Source: Acidobacteriota bacterium (lineage in GTDB: Bacteria > Acidobacteriota > Vicinamibacteria > Fen-336). Taken from it: 42,876 nt of DNA. A program made the position numbers and the translations under genes. This document shows, piece by piece, positions 33,515 through 42,345 of the stretch (positions are counted from its first letter, which is position 1; every line of letters begins with the position of its first letter). The stretch lies in the NCBI GenBank assembly GCA_003223555.1, contig QHVM01000021.1, forward strand, positions 1 to 42,876. Direction: 5' to 3'. The notes beneath the pieces are model-generated. The model had not been told where the DNA came from. It worked only from the letters and a program-made list of their open reading frames with translations, and made no database searches.

Positions 33515-35144
33515 ATGGACCACAAGGCGATAGGCAAGTACCAGATCATCGCCCGCATCGGCCAAGGGGCCATGGGCGAGGTCTTCAAGGCCCACGACCC
33601 CTCCCTGAACCGGATGGTCGCCGTGAAGACCATCTCCTCGAGCCTGGGGACCGAGAGCGAGCTGCGCCGGCGTTTTCTCCGGGAGGCCCAGTCCGCCGCC
33701 CGCCTCAATCATCCCAACATCATCACCGTCTATGACTTCGGAGAGGAGGAGGGGCAGATCTACATGGCCATGGAGCTGCTCGAAGGCTCCGACCTCAAGG
33801 ACCTCATCATGGGCGGCACGCTCGGCAGCCTGGATCGCTAGCTGGACGTCATGGAGCAGCGATCTCAAGCCGGGGAACGTGCACATCCAGCCGAGCGGGC
33901 AGGTGAAGATCATGGACTTCGGCCTCGCGCGCCTGGGCGCCTCCGAGATGACCCGCACCGGAGTGGTCATGGGCACGCCGCACTACATGTCACCGGAGCA
34001 GGTGAGGGGGGAAAAGGCCGACGCGCGCTCGGACGTCTTCGCGCTGGGGGCGATGTTCTACGAGCTGCTCGCGGGCCGCAAGGCTTTCGACGGCGATTCC
34101 ATGCACACGGTGCTCTTCCAGGTCCTCCAGGAGGAGCCGGAGTCCATCAGCCACTGGGTCGACGTGCCCCCGATCCTCGCCGAGGTCGTGGAGAAGGCCC
34201 TGCAGAAGGACGCGGCGGGCCGCTTCCACGACGCCAGCCAGATGCTCGGCGGCGTGCGCGCCGTGCGGCGGGCCATCGCCGAGGGCTGTCTCGAGGCGAC
34301 GCTGGACGCGGAGGTCGGCCTCTCGCCCGGCGGCGACCGCCCTTCCGGCGACACCAGGATCGTCGGCTCGGTGGCGCTGCAGCGGCAGCCCGGGACTGGA
34401 CGGCCGGCGCCGGCGACGCTGTCCGCCAAGGCGCCGACCCAGCTCGACGCGCGGCGCTCCCGCTCGCGCCCCCCGGTCGCCGCGCCGCTGTCTCGCGTCC
34501 CGCTGTACGTGGGGGGAGCGCTCGGAGTGCTGGCCCTCGTACTGGCCGGCGGCTTCGCCGCCCTGCTGCTCTCGCGCGGCCCGGCTCCGGCCAGCGAGCC
34601 GCCGCGGCCCATCGACAACCTCACGCGGGTGCTGGTCGCCAGCCAGGTCGAGCTGGCCCGGAACAAGCTCGACGAAAAGAGCTATCGCGCCGCGGCCACC
34701 CGCGCCGAGCAGGCCCTCAAGCTCGATCCGAAGAACGACGTGGCCCGCCAGCTCCTGGCCCGGGCCCAGGATGCCTTGAAGCAGGCCGATGCCGCCGCGC
34801 AGGCGGCCCGCACGGCTCTCGCGGCCGGCGACGACGCGAAGGCGGCCCAGGCGCTGTGGAGCCTCCTCTCCCTCGATCCTCGCTACGACGGCGTCGACGC
34901 GCTCGTCGCGCCGCTCAACCCCGTGTTCCACGACCAGGCCGGCCAGTCTCGGCAGCTCATGAGCGAGGCGCGCGCCGGTGCCGAGCGGGCCAAGGCCAAC
35001 GGCCTGCCCGGCTTCGCCAACGCCGTCACCGCCGGCGCCGAAGGCGATGCCCTCCTGGCCAGGAAGCAGTACGCGGCGGCCACCGCCCGCTTCCTGGACG
35101 CCCGGGACGAGTTCGAGCGGGCGCGCCGCTCGGTCCAGCGCTAG
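33515..35144 (+). pseudogene. broken paralogous Ser/Thr kinase gene
   Basis: A paralog of the kinase at 29848. From ATG 33515 the N-lobe is intact (GQGAMGEVFKAHD, VAVKTIS) up to LGSLDR, where TAG 33839 stands at a codon where the paralog has Lys. About 20 bases later (33860) the sequence jumps from VMEQ directly to DLKPGNVHIQ. Compared with the paralog, roughly 47 bases coding ICDGLAYAHSKQVVHR, including HR of the HRD catalytic loop, are missing and the frame shifts. The downstream frame then remains fully open to 35144, with DFG, MSPEQ, a membrane helix (VPLYVGGALGVLALVLAGG) and TPR-like repeats, but it lacks the C-terminal DUF4440-type domain. Probably inactive unless the two lesions are errors. 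Confidence 0.85.
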
Positions 35145-35155
35145 GCGGCACGCCG

Positions 35156-35174
35156 CCGGCGGGAGAGCCGCCGG
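35156..35174 (+). terminator. hairpin between the broken kinase and mrfA
   Basis: CCGGCGG/CCGCCGG pairs perfectly over a GAGAG loop in a 68-nt spacer. No T-run follows. Confidence 0.35.
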
Positions 35175-35212
35175 ACCCGTCCTGACCCGCTTCCGGTCCA
35201 CCATGGCGCGCA

Positions 35213-37597
35213 GTGAGCCAACAGCTCGTCCTGCGGCGGGAGCGGACTGAAGAGGCGCTCGTCGCCGTCCTGAAAGGCCTCGAGGCGGCGAAGGGGCCGG
35301 GGGCGGAGCCGGTCCTGGCCGCCCTGCGCCGTTTCCCCGCCCAGCCGGCGGTGTTCGCCGGGCTGCCCGAAGGCCTGCACCCGCGGCTGCGCGACGCGCT
35401 CGCGGCGCGCGGTCTCGCCCGGCTCTATTCACACCAGCGCGATGCCTACGAGGCGGCCCGCTCCGGACGCCACATGGTCGTGGTGACGCCGACCGCCTCC
35501 GGCAAGACTCTCTGCTACAACCTGCCCGTCCTCGACCGCATCCTCAACGAGCCGGACGCCCGGGCCCTCTACCTGTTCCCGACCAAGGCCCTGGCCCAGG
35601 ACCAGCTCGCCGAGCTGCACTCGCTCGTGGAGGCGCTGGGGGCCGACATCGGCGCGTTCACCTACGACGGCGACACGCCCGGCGACGCCCGCAAGGCCGT
35701 CCGCTCCCGCGCCCACGTGGTCGTCACCAACCCGGACATGCTGCACAAGGGGATCCTGCCCCATCACACCAAGTGGGTGAAGCTGTTCGAGAACCTCCGC
35801 TACGTGGTGGTGGACGAGCTGCACACCCACCGCGGCGTGTACGGCTCCCACGTGGCCAACATCCTCCGCCGCCTGCAGCGACTCTGCCGCTTCTACGGCT
35901 CCGACCCGCAGTTCCTCTGCTCGTCGGCCACCATCGGAAACCCGAAGGAGCTGGCCGAGACGCTGACCGGCCGGCCGATGGCGCTCATCGACCGCAGCGG
36001 CGCGCCGCGGGGCGAGCGCTACTTCGCCATCTACAACCCGCCGGTCGTCAACCGGCCGCTCGGCATCCGCCGCTCCGCCCTCAACACGGCGCGGGACGTG
36101 GCCCTGTCCTTCTTGAACAAGGGGCTGCAAACGATCGTCTTCGCCCCCTCGCGCCTCGCCACCGAGGTGCTCGTCACGTACCTGAAGGAGGCGCTCGAGG
36201 CGCGGCCGGGCGCGGAGGGGGTGGTACGCGGCTACCGCGGGGGCTACCTGCCCCTGAAGCGGCGGGAGATCGAGCGGGGCCTGCGGGACGGCTCCGTGCT
36301 GGGAGTGGTCTCCACCAACGCGCTCGAGCTGGGCATCGACATCGGCGGGCTCGACGCGGCGGTGCTCCTCGGCTATCCGGGAAGCGTGGCCTCGGCCTGG
36401 CAGCAGGCCGGCCGCGCGGGCCGCCGCTCCAGCACGTCGGTCGCGGTGATGGTCGCCAACTCGACGCCCCTCAACCAGTTCATCGCCCGCCACCCGGACT
36501 ACTTCTTCGGGGCGCCCGTCGAGCAGGGCCGGATCAACCCCGACAACCTGCACATACTCGTCAGCCACGTGAAGTGCGCCGCCTTCGAGCTGCCCTTCGG
36601 CGCCGACGAGGGCTTCGGCAGCGAGGACGTGCAGCAGGTCCTCTCCTTCCTCGAGGAAGAGCGCCTCGTCCACCGCGCGGGCGGGCGCTGGCACTGGACG
36701 AGCGAGAGCTATCCGGCCGATGCGGTGAGCCTGCGCAGCGTCTCCTCGGACAACTTCGTCGTCCAGGACGTCACGCCGGGCAAGGATCCGCGGATCATCG
36801 CCGAGGTGGACTTCGACTCGGCCCCCGCCGTGCTCCACGAGAAGGCGGTCTACATCCTGGAGGGCAAGACCTACCTGGTCGAGAGGTACGACCACGCCGA
36901 GCGCCGGGCCGAGGTGCGGGAGGCGGAGGTGGACTACTACACCGACGCCGTCACGTACACGAAGGTGCGGATCCTGGAGCGGTTCGACGGAGAGGATGCC
37001 GGGCGAGCCCGCCGGAGCCACGGGGAGGTCCACGTCACGGCGCAGGTGGTCGGGTTCAAGAAGATCAAGTTCCACACCAACGAGAACGTGGGCTCGGGCG
37101 AGCTGCAGATGCCCGAGAACGAGATGCACACGACCGCCTACTGGCTGACCATCCCGCGCGAGACCCTGGCCGGATTGCCCTACGGCCGCGAGGAGCGGGG
37201 GGACGGCGTCGTGGCCTTGAGCTACACGCTGGGGCAGCTGGCCGCGCTGTTCCTCATGTGCGACCGGCACGACCTGGGAGTGGCGGTCGGCGACGACGGC
37301 CGGGGCGAAGCCCGCGTGGAGAGCGGCCGGCGCCGGCTCGACGAGAGCGAGCCGCCGGCGGCCCCGGGAGCGGACTACGAGCCGAACATCTTCCTCTACG
37401 ACAACTACCCGGGCGGGATCGGGCTCTCAGAGCCGCTCTACCGGCTTCACCCTCGCCTGCTGGCCGAGAGCCGCGCCCTCATCGCCGGCTGTCCGTGCGC
37501 GGAGGGATGTCCGTCCTGCGTGGGTCCCGCGGGCGAGGCGGGGACGCGCGGCAAGGAAGTGGCGCTGGCCCTGCTCGACCTCCTCCTGAGCCGGTGA
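35213..37597 (+). CDS. mrfA: MrfA-like DEXH helicase with DUF1998 (YprA family)
   Basis: A 794-residue SF2 helicase. Motif I is TPTASGKT (92-99), motif II is VVVDELHTHRG (about residue 200), motif III SSATIGNP, motif VI QQAGRAGRRSS. The C-terminal DUF1998 region contains YDNYPGGIGLSEPLYR and four Cys in CPCAEGCPSC (about 761-771), as in the zinc site of Bacillus MrfA. In Bacillus, MrfA with MrfB repairs mitomycin-type DNA damage in an excision pathway separate from UvrABC. Here the next gene is the MrfB partner, overlapping by GTGA. GTG 35213 is the family-compatible start. Identity and pairing are strong; the damage specificity is an inference from the family. Confidence 0.9.
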   Translation: MSQQLVLRRERTEEALVAVLKGLEAAKGPGAEPVLAALRRFPAQPAVFAGLPEGLHPRLRDALAARGLARLYSHQRDAYEAARSGRHMVVVTPTASGKTLCYNLPVLDRILNEPDARALYLFPTKALAQDQLAELHSLVEALGADIGAFTYDGDTPGDARKAVRSRAHVVVTNPDMLHKGILPHHTKWVKLFENLRYVVVDELHTHRGVYGSHVANILRRLQRLCRFYGSDPQFLCSSATIGNPKELAETLTGRPMALIDRSGAPRGERYFAIYNPPVVNRPLGIRRSALNTARDVALSFLNKGLQTIVFAPSRLATEVLVTYLKEALEARPGAEGVVRGYRGGYLPLKRREIERGLRDGSVLGVVSTNALELGIDIGGLDAAVLLGYPGSVASAWQQAGRAGRRSSTSVAVMVANSTPLNQFIARHPDYFFGAPVEQGRINPDNLHILVSHVKCAAFELPFGADEGFGSEDVQQVLSFLEEERLVHRAGGRWHWTSESYPADAVSLRSVSSDNFVVQDVTPGKDPRIIAEVDFDSAPAVLHEKAVYILEGKTYLVERYDHAERRAEVREAEVDYYTDAVTYTKVRILERFDGEDAGRARRSHGEVHVTAQVVGFKKIKFHTNENVGSGELQMPENEMHTTAYWLTIPRETLAGLPYGREERGDGVVALSYTLGQLAALFLMCDRHDLGVAVGDDGRGEARVESGRRRLDESEPPAAPGADYEPNIFLYDNYPGGIGLSEPLYRLHPRLLAESRALIAGCPCAEGCPSCVGPAGEAGTRGKEVALALLDLLLSR

Positions 37598-38958
37598 GCA
37601 CATCCCTCCACGACCGCCTGCGGCGGCTGCGGCGGGAAGCCGACGGTGACGCCGCCCCCGCCCCCGGGAACGAGCTGGAGCGGCTGGAGCGCGCTCTGGT
37701 CGGCGCGGCCGGGGACGGTCTCAGCCTGAAGGAGCGCCTGCAGCGCCTGGCCGCCGCCGCCGCGCGGGGCCGGGCCGCCGTCCCGCCGCCGCGGCGGTGG
37801 CGGGAGGCCGTTCCTCTCGAAGAGCTGTTGCAGGGGCGGCGGATCGAGAACGAGCGCGGCGAGTTCTTCCTGATCGAGACGGACACCAGCCTGGAATCGT
37901 TCCACGGCGACTCGCCGCTCAGCCGCGTGCAGGTCATCGATCCCGACAGCGTGGCCGTCCTCAGCGGCGAGCCGGTCTTCGCCGGCTTCGAGCTGCGCCA
38001 GGCCGCCTTCCTGGACACCGAGACCACCGGCCTGGCCGGCGGGACCGGCACCGCCGCCTTCCTGGTCGGCCTCGGCTTCGTCGACGGAGACCGCTTCCGT
38101 GTCCGCCAGTACTTCATGCGCGACTATCCGGAAGAGGCCGCGCTGCTGCGCGGCCTGGCCGACGATCTGCGCCGCTTCTCGCGGCTGGTGACCTTCAACG
38201 GCCGCACCTTCGACGTGCCCCTGCTGGAGGCCCGTTATCGCCTCAACCGCGAGCGCTTCCCGCTCGACGGCGCGCGCCACTTCGACCTCCTGCACCCTGC
38301 GCGGCGGCTCTGGAAGCTGCGGCTGGAGTCGTGCCGGCTGCAATCGCTGGAGGCGGCCCTGCTCGGCCTGCGCCGCGACGGCGACGTGCCGGGCGAGGAG
38401 ATCCCCCAGATCTGGTTCGACTACCTGCGGCGGCGGGACGGGCGCTCGCTCCTGCGGGTCCTGGAGCACAACCGGCTGGACGTCGTGTCCCTGGCCGCCC
38501 TCTCCACCCTCGCCTGCCGGTGGGTGGAGGACGGCTGGGCCGAGGATCCGCGCGACGTCTATTGCCTGGCCCGCGTGCTCGAGCGCGCCGAGCTGCCCGA
38601 GCGGTGCGAGGCGCAGTACCGGCGCCTGGCGTCCTCCGGCGCCCACCCGTGGCGGGTCCGCTCGCTGCTTCGCCTGGCCGCCCGGGCCAAACGCCTCGGC
38701 GAGCACGCGGCGGCGGTGGAGCTGTGGGAGCAGGCGGCCGGAGAAGGGGACTGGTGGGCGCTGCGGGAGCTGGCCGTCCACCACGAGCACCGCGCGCGGG
38801 ACCTCGCGGCGGCCCTCCTCGTGGTCGAGCGCGCGCTGGAGACGCTCGAGGATCACGGCTCGCCGACCGCCCACCGCGTCCGCGCGGACTTCCGCCGCCG
38901 CCGCGAGCGCCTGCTGGCCAAGCGCGCAGGGCCACCCCCAACCTCCCCCGGCCCTTAA
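37594..38958 (+). CDS. mrfB: MrfB-like DEDD exonuclease with TPR-like tail
   Basis: A 454-residue protein that starts at GTG 37594 inside the mrfA stop. The RNase H-like exonuclease core shows AFLDTETTG (D141, E143), LVTFNGRTFDVPLL (D207) and LEHNRLDVVSL (H292, D296), the D-E-D-D set with H-x3-D spacing like YprB/MrfB. About 130 helical C-terminal residues (CEAQYRRLASSGAHPW ... ALRELAVHHEHRARD) form TPR-like repeats. About 75 extra N-terminal residues precede the domain. It presumably degrades DNA from the lesion unwound by the coupled helicase. Its stop lies in the left arm of an inverted-repeat element. Confidence 0.9.
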   Translation: MSTSLHDRLRRLRREADGDAAPAPGNELERLERALVGAAGDGLSLKERLQRLAAAAARGRAAVPPPRRWREAVPLEELLQGRRIENERGEFFLIETDTSLESFHGDSPLSRVQVIDPDSVAVLSGEPVFAGFELRQAAFLDTETTGLAGGTGTAAFLVGLGFVDGDRFRVRQYFMRDYPEEAALLRGLADDLRRFSRLVTFNGRTFDVPLLEARYRLNRERFPLDGARHFDLLHPARRLWKLRLESCRLQSLEAALLGLRRDGDVPGEEIPQIWFDYLRRRDGRSLLRVLEHNRLDVVSLAALSTLACRWVEDGWAEDPRDVYCLARVLERAELPERCEAQYRRLASSGAHPWRVRSLLRLAARAKRLGEHAAAVELWEQAAGEGDWWALRELAVHHEHRARDLAAALLVVERALETLEDHGSPTAHRVRADFRRRRERLLAKRAGPPPTSPGP

Positions 38959-39080
38959 ACGCAGAGGACGCGGAGAACGAACGGAGAGAACTCGGAGGAA
39001 CGAAGTACGGCGGACGACCTCAAATTCCTTCTCTGCGTCCTCGAGCTATTCCTGCCATTCTCTGCGTGCTCTGCGTTAAA
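38955..39080. repeat. 126-bp inverted-repeat (MITE/REP-like) element
   Basis: The left end TTAAACGCAGAGGACGCGGA (38955-38974, then GAA) and the right end (39058-39080) are inverted copies with a few mismatches, built from GCAGAG-N2-CGC(A/G)GAG. A further CTTCTCTGCGTCCTC copy lies inside (39029-39043). Such Ctctgcg/cgcagag elements are common dispersed intergenic repeats. The left arm contains the mrfB stop. It probably also folds in RNA as the mrfB terminator. Confidence 0.6.
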
Positions 39081-39094
39081 AAGGCGATGCGGGC

Positions 39095-39457
39095 CTACGG
39101 GATCTCCGACTGCAGGAAGCCGACGAGGTCCTGGATCGACAGCGGCTTGGCGAAGACCCTGACCCCCGCCTTCCGCGCCGCCACGAGCAGGGGAGAGCGG
39201 ACGTAGGCGGTCATGAGGGCGACCGGCAGGCCCTGGATGCGCTGGCGCAGCGCAGAGGCGAGCGCGGCGCCGTCCTGGCCCGGCATGACCAGGTCGACGA
39301 TGGCCGCGTCGTAGGGGGCGGAGGCCACCCGTGCGAGCGCTTCCTCCGACGACGTCGCGGCGTCGATGAGGAAGCCGTGCCGCGAGAGCGCATGCGAGAG
39401 CATCATGATGATGTCCTGATTGTCGTCGACGATCAGGATGCGCGGAGACGCCTTCAC
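39095..39457 (-). CDS. single-domain response regulator receiver (CheY-like)
   Basis: 120 residues, only a receiver domain. The acidic pocket is D11-D12, the phosphoacceptor is D55 in IVDLVMPG, the switch Thr is T83 in LMTAY, and Lys104 is in VFAKP. With no output domain, it would relay phosphate or bind a partner. No histidine kinase is in the window. The start is GTG 39457; TAGGCT 9 nt upstream may be the -10, giving an almost leaderless message. Confidence 0.92.
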   Translation of the reverse strand: MKASPRILIVDDNQDIIMMLSHALSRHGFLIDAATSSEEALARVASAPYDAAIVDLVMPGQDGAALASALRQRIQGLPVALMTAYVRSPLLVAARKAGVRVFAKPLSIQDLVGFLQSEIP

Positions 39458-39552
39458 GGCCGGCTAGCCTACTCGACGGCGCCGCCCCCGTAAAGACGCG
39501 ATCCGGTCCCGCGATCCTCCCGCCGCGGTCGAGCCGGCCCGGTCCGCCGGCC

Positions 39553-39561
39553 TGATAGACT
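39553..39561 (+). promoter_or_regulatory. extended -10 for the membrane/TPR protein
   Basis: TGATAGACT (39553-39561) lies 11 nt before ATG 39573, predicting a leader of about 5 nt. Confidence 0.5.
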
Positions 39562-39572
39562 TCGGCCTCGAC

Positions 39573-42233
39573 ATGGAGCCGGCCGTGCCCAGTCCCCGCC
39601 GGAAGGCGGTGGCGGACGCCCTGGGGCTGGGCTTCATCCTCCTCGTCCTCCTCGACTACCTGCGCCCCTCGCTGCTCCTCCTGCCCACCATCGCCGCCGG
39701 CGGCGATACGCCTTGCCACTACCCCACCTTCGCATGGTTCCACGATCACCTGCTTCCGCACGGCCGGCTGCACGGCTGGTACCCGGGCGCCTACCTGGGC
39801 CAGCCGCTGCTGCTCTATTACTTCCCGCTGCCGTTCCTGGCCATGTCGGCCGTCGCGCCGCTGGTGGGCCTGCCGGCGGCCTTCAAGCTGGGGACCGTGG
39901 TCGGGGTGTTCCTGCTCCCGGTTCTCGCCTACGCCTCGCTGCGCCTCATGGGATTCCGCTTTCCGGCCCCGCTGCTCGGGGCCGGCGGCGCCCTCGTCTT
40001 CCTCTTCTGCGAGGAGAACCCCATCTGGGGCGGCACGCTCGCGAGCACGCTGACCGGCGAGTTCGCCTACACCCTGGGGCTCGCCCTCGCCGTGCTCTTC
40101 CTCGGCCTCGTCTATCGCGCCTACAGCCGGGGCTGGTCCTGGCGCGCGCCAGGGCTGCTGCTCGGCCTGACCGCGCTCGCCCACGGCTATGCGGTGCTGT
40201 GGGCGGGCCTTTCGGCCGCCTACTTCCTCTACGCCGCCCGCCGTCCGCCGCGCACGCTGGCCTGGCTGGCCGCGGTGGCGGCGGGCGCCTTCGCCGCCGC
40301 GGCGCTGTGCCTGTTGCCGCTGCTCGCGGCCTGGGGTTGGACCACCCCCTACGACGACCCGTGGATCACGGTGTCGCTGCCCAACCTCTTCCCGCCCCTG
40401 CTGTGGCCGCTCTTCGCGGCGGCCGCCGCCGGCTGGATCACGACCCTCGTCGCGGGCCGCCTGGCCGGAGGCCCCGACCACCGTCTGCTCTTCCTGCTCC
40501 ACGCCACCGTTGCCGGCGCCGCGCTCGCCGTGGGCGCGCCCGCCCTGGGCGTCATCGACGTCCGCTTCGTCCCCTTCGCCCAGCTCGCGGCCTGCCTGGC
40601 GGGCGGCGCGACGCTCGGCCTGCTCGTCCAGTCGCTGGCCGCCGCCGACCTGGCCGCGCTCGCGCTCGTATTGCTGGCCGGCATCTACGGCGACGCCCGC
40701 TCCCACGTCCTCCGCTATTGGGTCGACTGGAACTACACCGGGCTCGAGGCCAAGGAGCTGTGGCCCGCTTTCCGCGACTTGACGGAGAAGCTGCGCGGCT
40801 CGGAGGCCGAGCCGCGGGTGGCGGTCGAGTACAGCGCCGAGCACGAGAAGGCGGGCTCCATCCGCATGTACGAGACGCTGCCTTTCTTCTCCGGGCGATC
40901 CACCCTCGAGGGCGTGTACAACCAGGCCAGCCTGCAGACCCACTTCGTCTACTACCTGGCGTCGGAACTGGGGGCGACCTCGCCCAATCCCTTCAAGAGC
41001 CGCGACTACTCCCGCTTCGACACCGAGGCCGCCCTGCGCCACCTGCGCCTGTTCGACGTGGGCGACGTGGTCGCCCTGAGCCCGCAGCTCATCTCGAGCC
41101 TCGCCGGCCGTTCCGACGTCGGGGACGTGGCCCGCATCCCGCCCTACGCGCTCTTCCACCTCCTGCCGGAGACTACGGACGCCGGTCCGGGCCATGTGGA
41201 GCCGCTCGCCTGGGCCCCCGTGCGCTCGTCGCCGCGCGGCTGGCGGGAGAAGGCCTGGCGATGGTTCACCCGCAAGCCCCTCAGCCCCGCCCCGCTCGTC
41301 TTCACCGACGACCCTCGCTTCGACGTCGTGGAGAAGGACGAGTGGCTGCCGCCGCCGGCCGTGCCGCTGCCCGGCGGCGTCGAGGTGCGCGAGACGGTCG
41401 AGGCGGAGCGCCTCACCGTGACGACCAACCGCGTCGGCCATCCGCTCCTGGTCAAGGTCTCCTACCACCCCCGCTGGCGGGCGGAAGGGGCGGACGGCCC
41501 CTACCTCGTTTCGCCCGCCCTCATGCTCGTGGTGCCGCGGCAGCCGACGTTCCGCCTCGTCTACGCCCGCAACTGGGCCGACTACCTCGGGCTCGTCCTG
41601 AGCGCGGGCGCGGTCCTGCTCGCGCTCGGCCAGGGACTCTGGGCGCAGAGGCGAAAGAGGACTTCCACGACGAGCGTGCCCGAGGACGCCGCTCTTCGGC
41701 CTGCCCCGGCCGCCGTGACCATCGGGGGCCGGCCGCTTGAATCATTGGACGCGTGCGCCCTGCCCCCGCCTCCCCGGCGCTGGGGATGGATCGTGCCGGT
41801 GGCCGCGCTGGCCCTGCTCGTCGCGGTGCGGCCGCTGGCCGGGCGGCGCGCGGGCGGCGTCGCCGCGTCCGCCCTCTACGAGCGGGCCTCCCGCGCCTAT
41901 GCCGAGGAGCGCTTCGCCGACGCCGCGGAGTACGCGCGCGACGCCCTCGGCCTGCGTCCGGCCGGCGAGGAGCGGGGAGGCCTGCTGAGCCTGCGGGGCG
42001 AGAGCCTGCTCGCGGCGGGGGACCTACGGGGGGCGGCCGAGGCTTTCGAGACGCTGCTCAGCGCCGAGCCGCGCGGCAGCTATACCGCCGAGGCGCTGTT
42101 CGGCGCCGCGCGGGCCCGAGCCGCGGCCGGCGACGCCGACGCCGCGCGCGGGCACCGCGAGCGGCTGCTCCGAGAGTTCCCGGACACGCCGTGGGCGCGG
42201 CGTGCGCGTGACGAAGGTGATCGGCACCCTTGA
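39573..42233 (+). CDS. large polytopic membrane protein with C-terminal TPR-like domain
   Basis: 886 residues. About twelve hydrophobic helices (LGFILLVLLDYLRPSLLLLP, LLLYYFPLPFLAMSAVAPLV, LLGLTALAHGYAVLW...) lie in the first 390 residues. A periplasmic region then carries SAEHEKAGSIRMYETLPFFSG and HPLLVKVSYHPRWRAEGADG, the latter typical of 'YfhO/6-TM glycosyltransferase-like' membrane proteins. A membrane helix near 695 and another near 740 follow, and a TPR-like end (YERASRAYAEERFADAAEYARDAL, FETLLSAEPRGSYTAEALFGAARARAA) completes it. Enzymatic activity is not recognisable beyond similarity to GT39/GT83-like architecture. It is the last complete gene before the window end. Confidence 0.75.
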   Translation: MEPAVPSPRRKAVADALGLGFILLVLLDYLRPSLLLLPTIAAGGDTPCHYPTFAWFHDHLLPHGRLHGWYPGAYLGQPLLLYYFPLPFLAMSAVAPLVGLPAAFKLGTVVGVFLLPVLAYASLRLMGFRFPAPLLGAGGALVFLFCEENPIWGGTLASTLTGEFAYTLGLALAVLFLGLVYRAYSRGWSWRAPGLLLGLTALAHGYAVLWAGLSAAYFLYAARRPPRTLAWLAAVAAGAFAAAALCLLPLLAAWGWTTPYDDPWITVSLPNLFPPLLWPLFAAAAAGWITTLVAGRLAGGPDHRLLFLLHATVAGAALAVGAPALGVIDVRFVPFAQLAACLAGGATLGLLVQSLAAADLAALALVLLAGIYGDARSHVLRYWVDWNYTGLEAKELWPAFRDLTEKLRGSEAEPRVAVEYSAEHEKAGSIRMYETLPFFSGRSTLEGVYNQASLQTHFVYYLASELGATSPNPFKSRDYSRFDTEAALRHLRLFDVGDVVALSPQLISSLAGRSDVGDVARIPPYALFHLLPETTDAGPGHVEPLAWAPVRSSPRGWREKAWRWFTRKPLSPAPLVFTDDPRFDVVEKDEWLPPPAVPLPGGVEVRETVEAERLTVTTNRVGHPLLVKVSYHPRWRAEGADGPYLVSPALMLVVPRQPTFRLVYARNWADYLGLVLSAGAVLLALGQGLWAQRRKRTSTTSVPEDAALRPAPAAVTIGGRPLESLDACALPPPPRRWGWIVPVAALALLVAVRPLAGRRAGGVAASALYERASRAYAEERFADAAEYARDALGLRPAGEERGGLLSLRGESLLAAGDLRGAAEAFETLLSAEPRGSYTAEALFGAARARAAAGDADAARGHRERLLREFPDTPWARRARDEGDRHP

Positions 42234-42248
42234 CCATCGGAGACGCTG

Positions 42249-42257
42249 TGGTACGAT
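42249..42257 (+). promoter_or_regulatory. extended -10 for the last gene
   Basis: TGGTACGAT (42249-42257) is the best promoter-like element in the 112-nt spacer before GTG 42346. No clear -35 accompanies it. Confidence 0.45.
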
Positions 42258-42345
42258 CCCGCCCGGCAACGAACCCTTCCCTCGCGCGCATCTTCTTCGA
42301 GGGACACGCCCCGGCGGTGGTCGTTCCTTGGCAGGAGGAGCACTG

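Noticed and set aside
33839-33841. TAG as pyrrolysine codon in the second kinase
   Set aside because: The paralog has Lys there, a frame-shifting deletion follows 20 bases later, and no methylamine genes are seen; a nonsense lesion is simpler.
38955-41468. 837-aa minus-strand frame
   Set aside because: It is a shadow of the membrane/TPR protein gene and overlaps the genuine receiver-domain gene in another frame.
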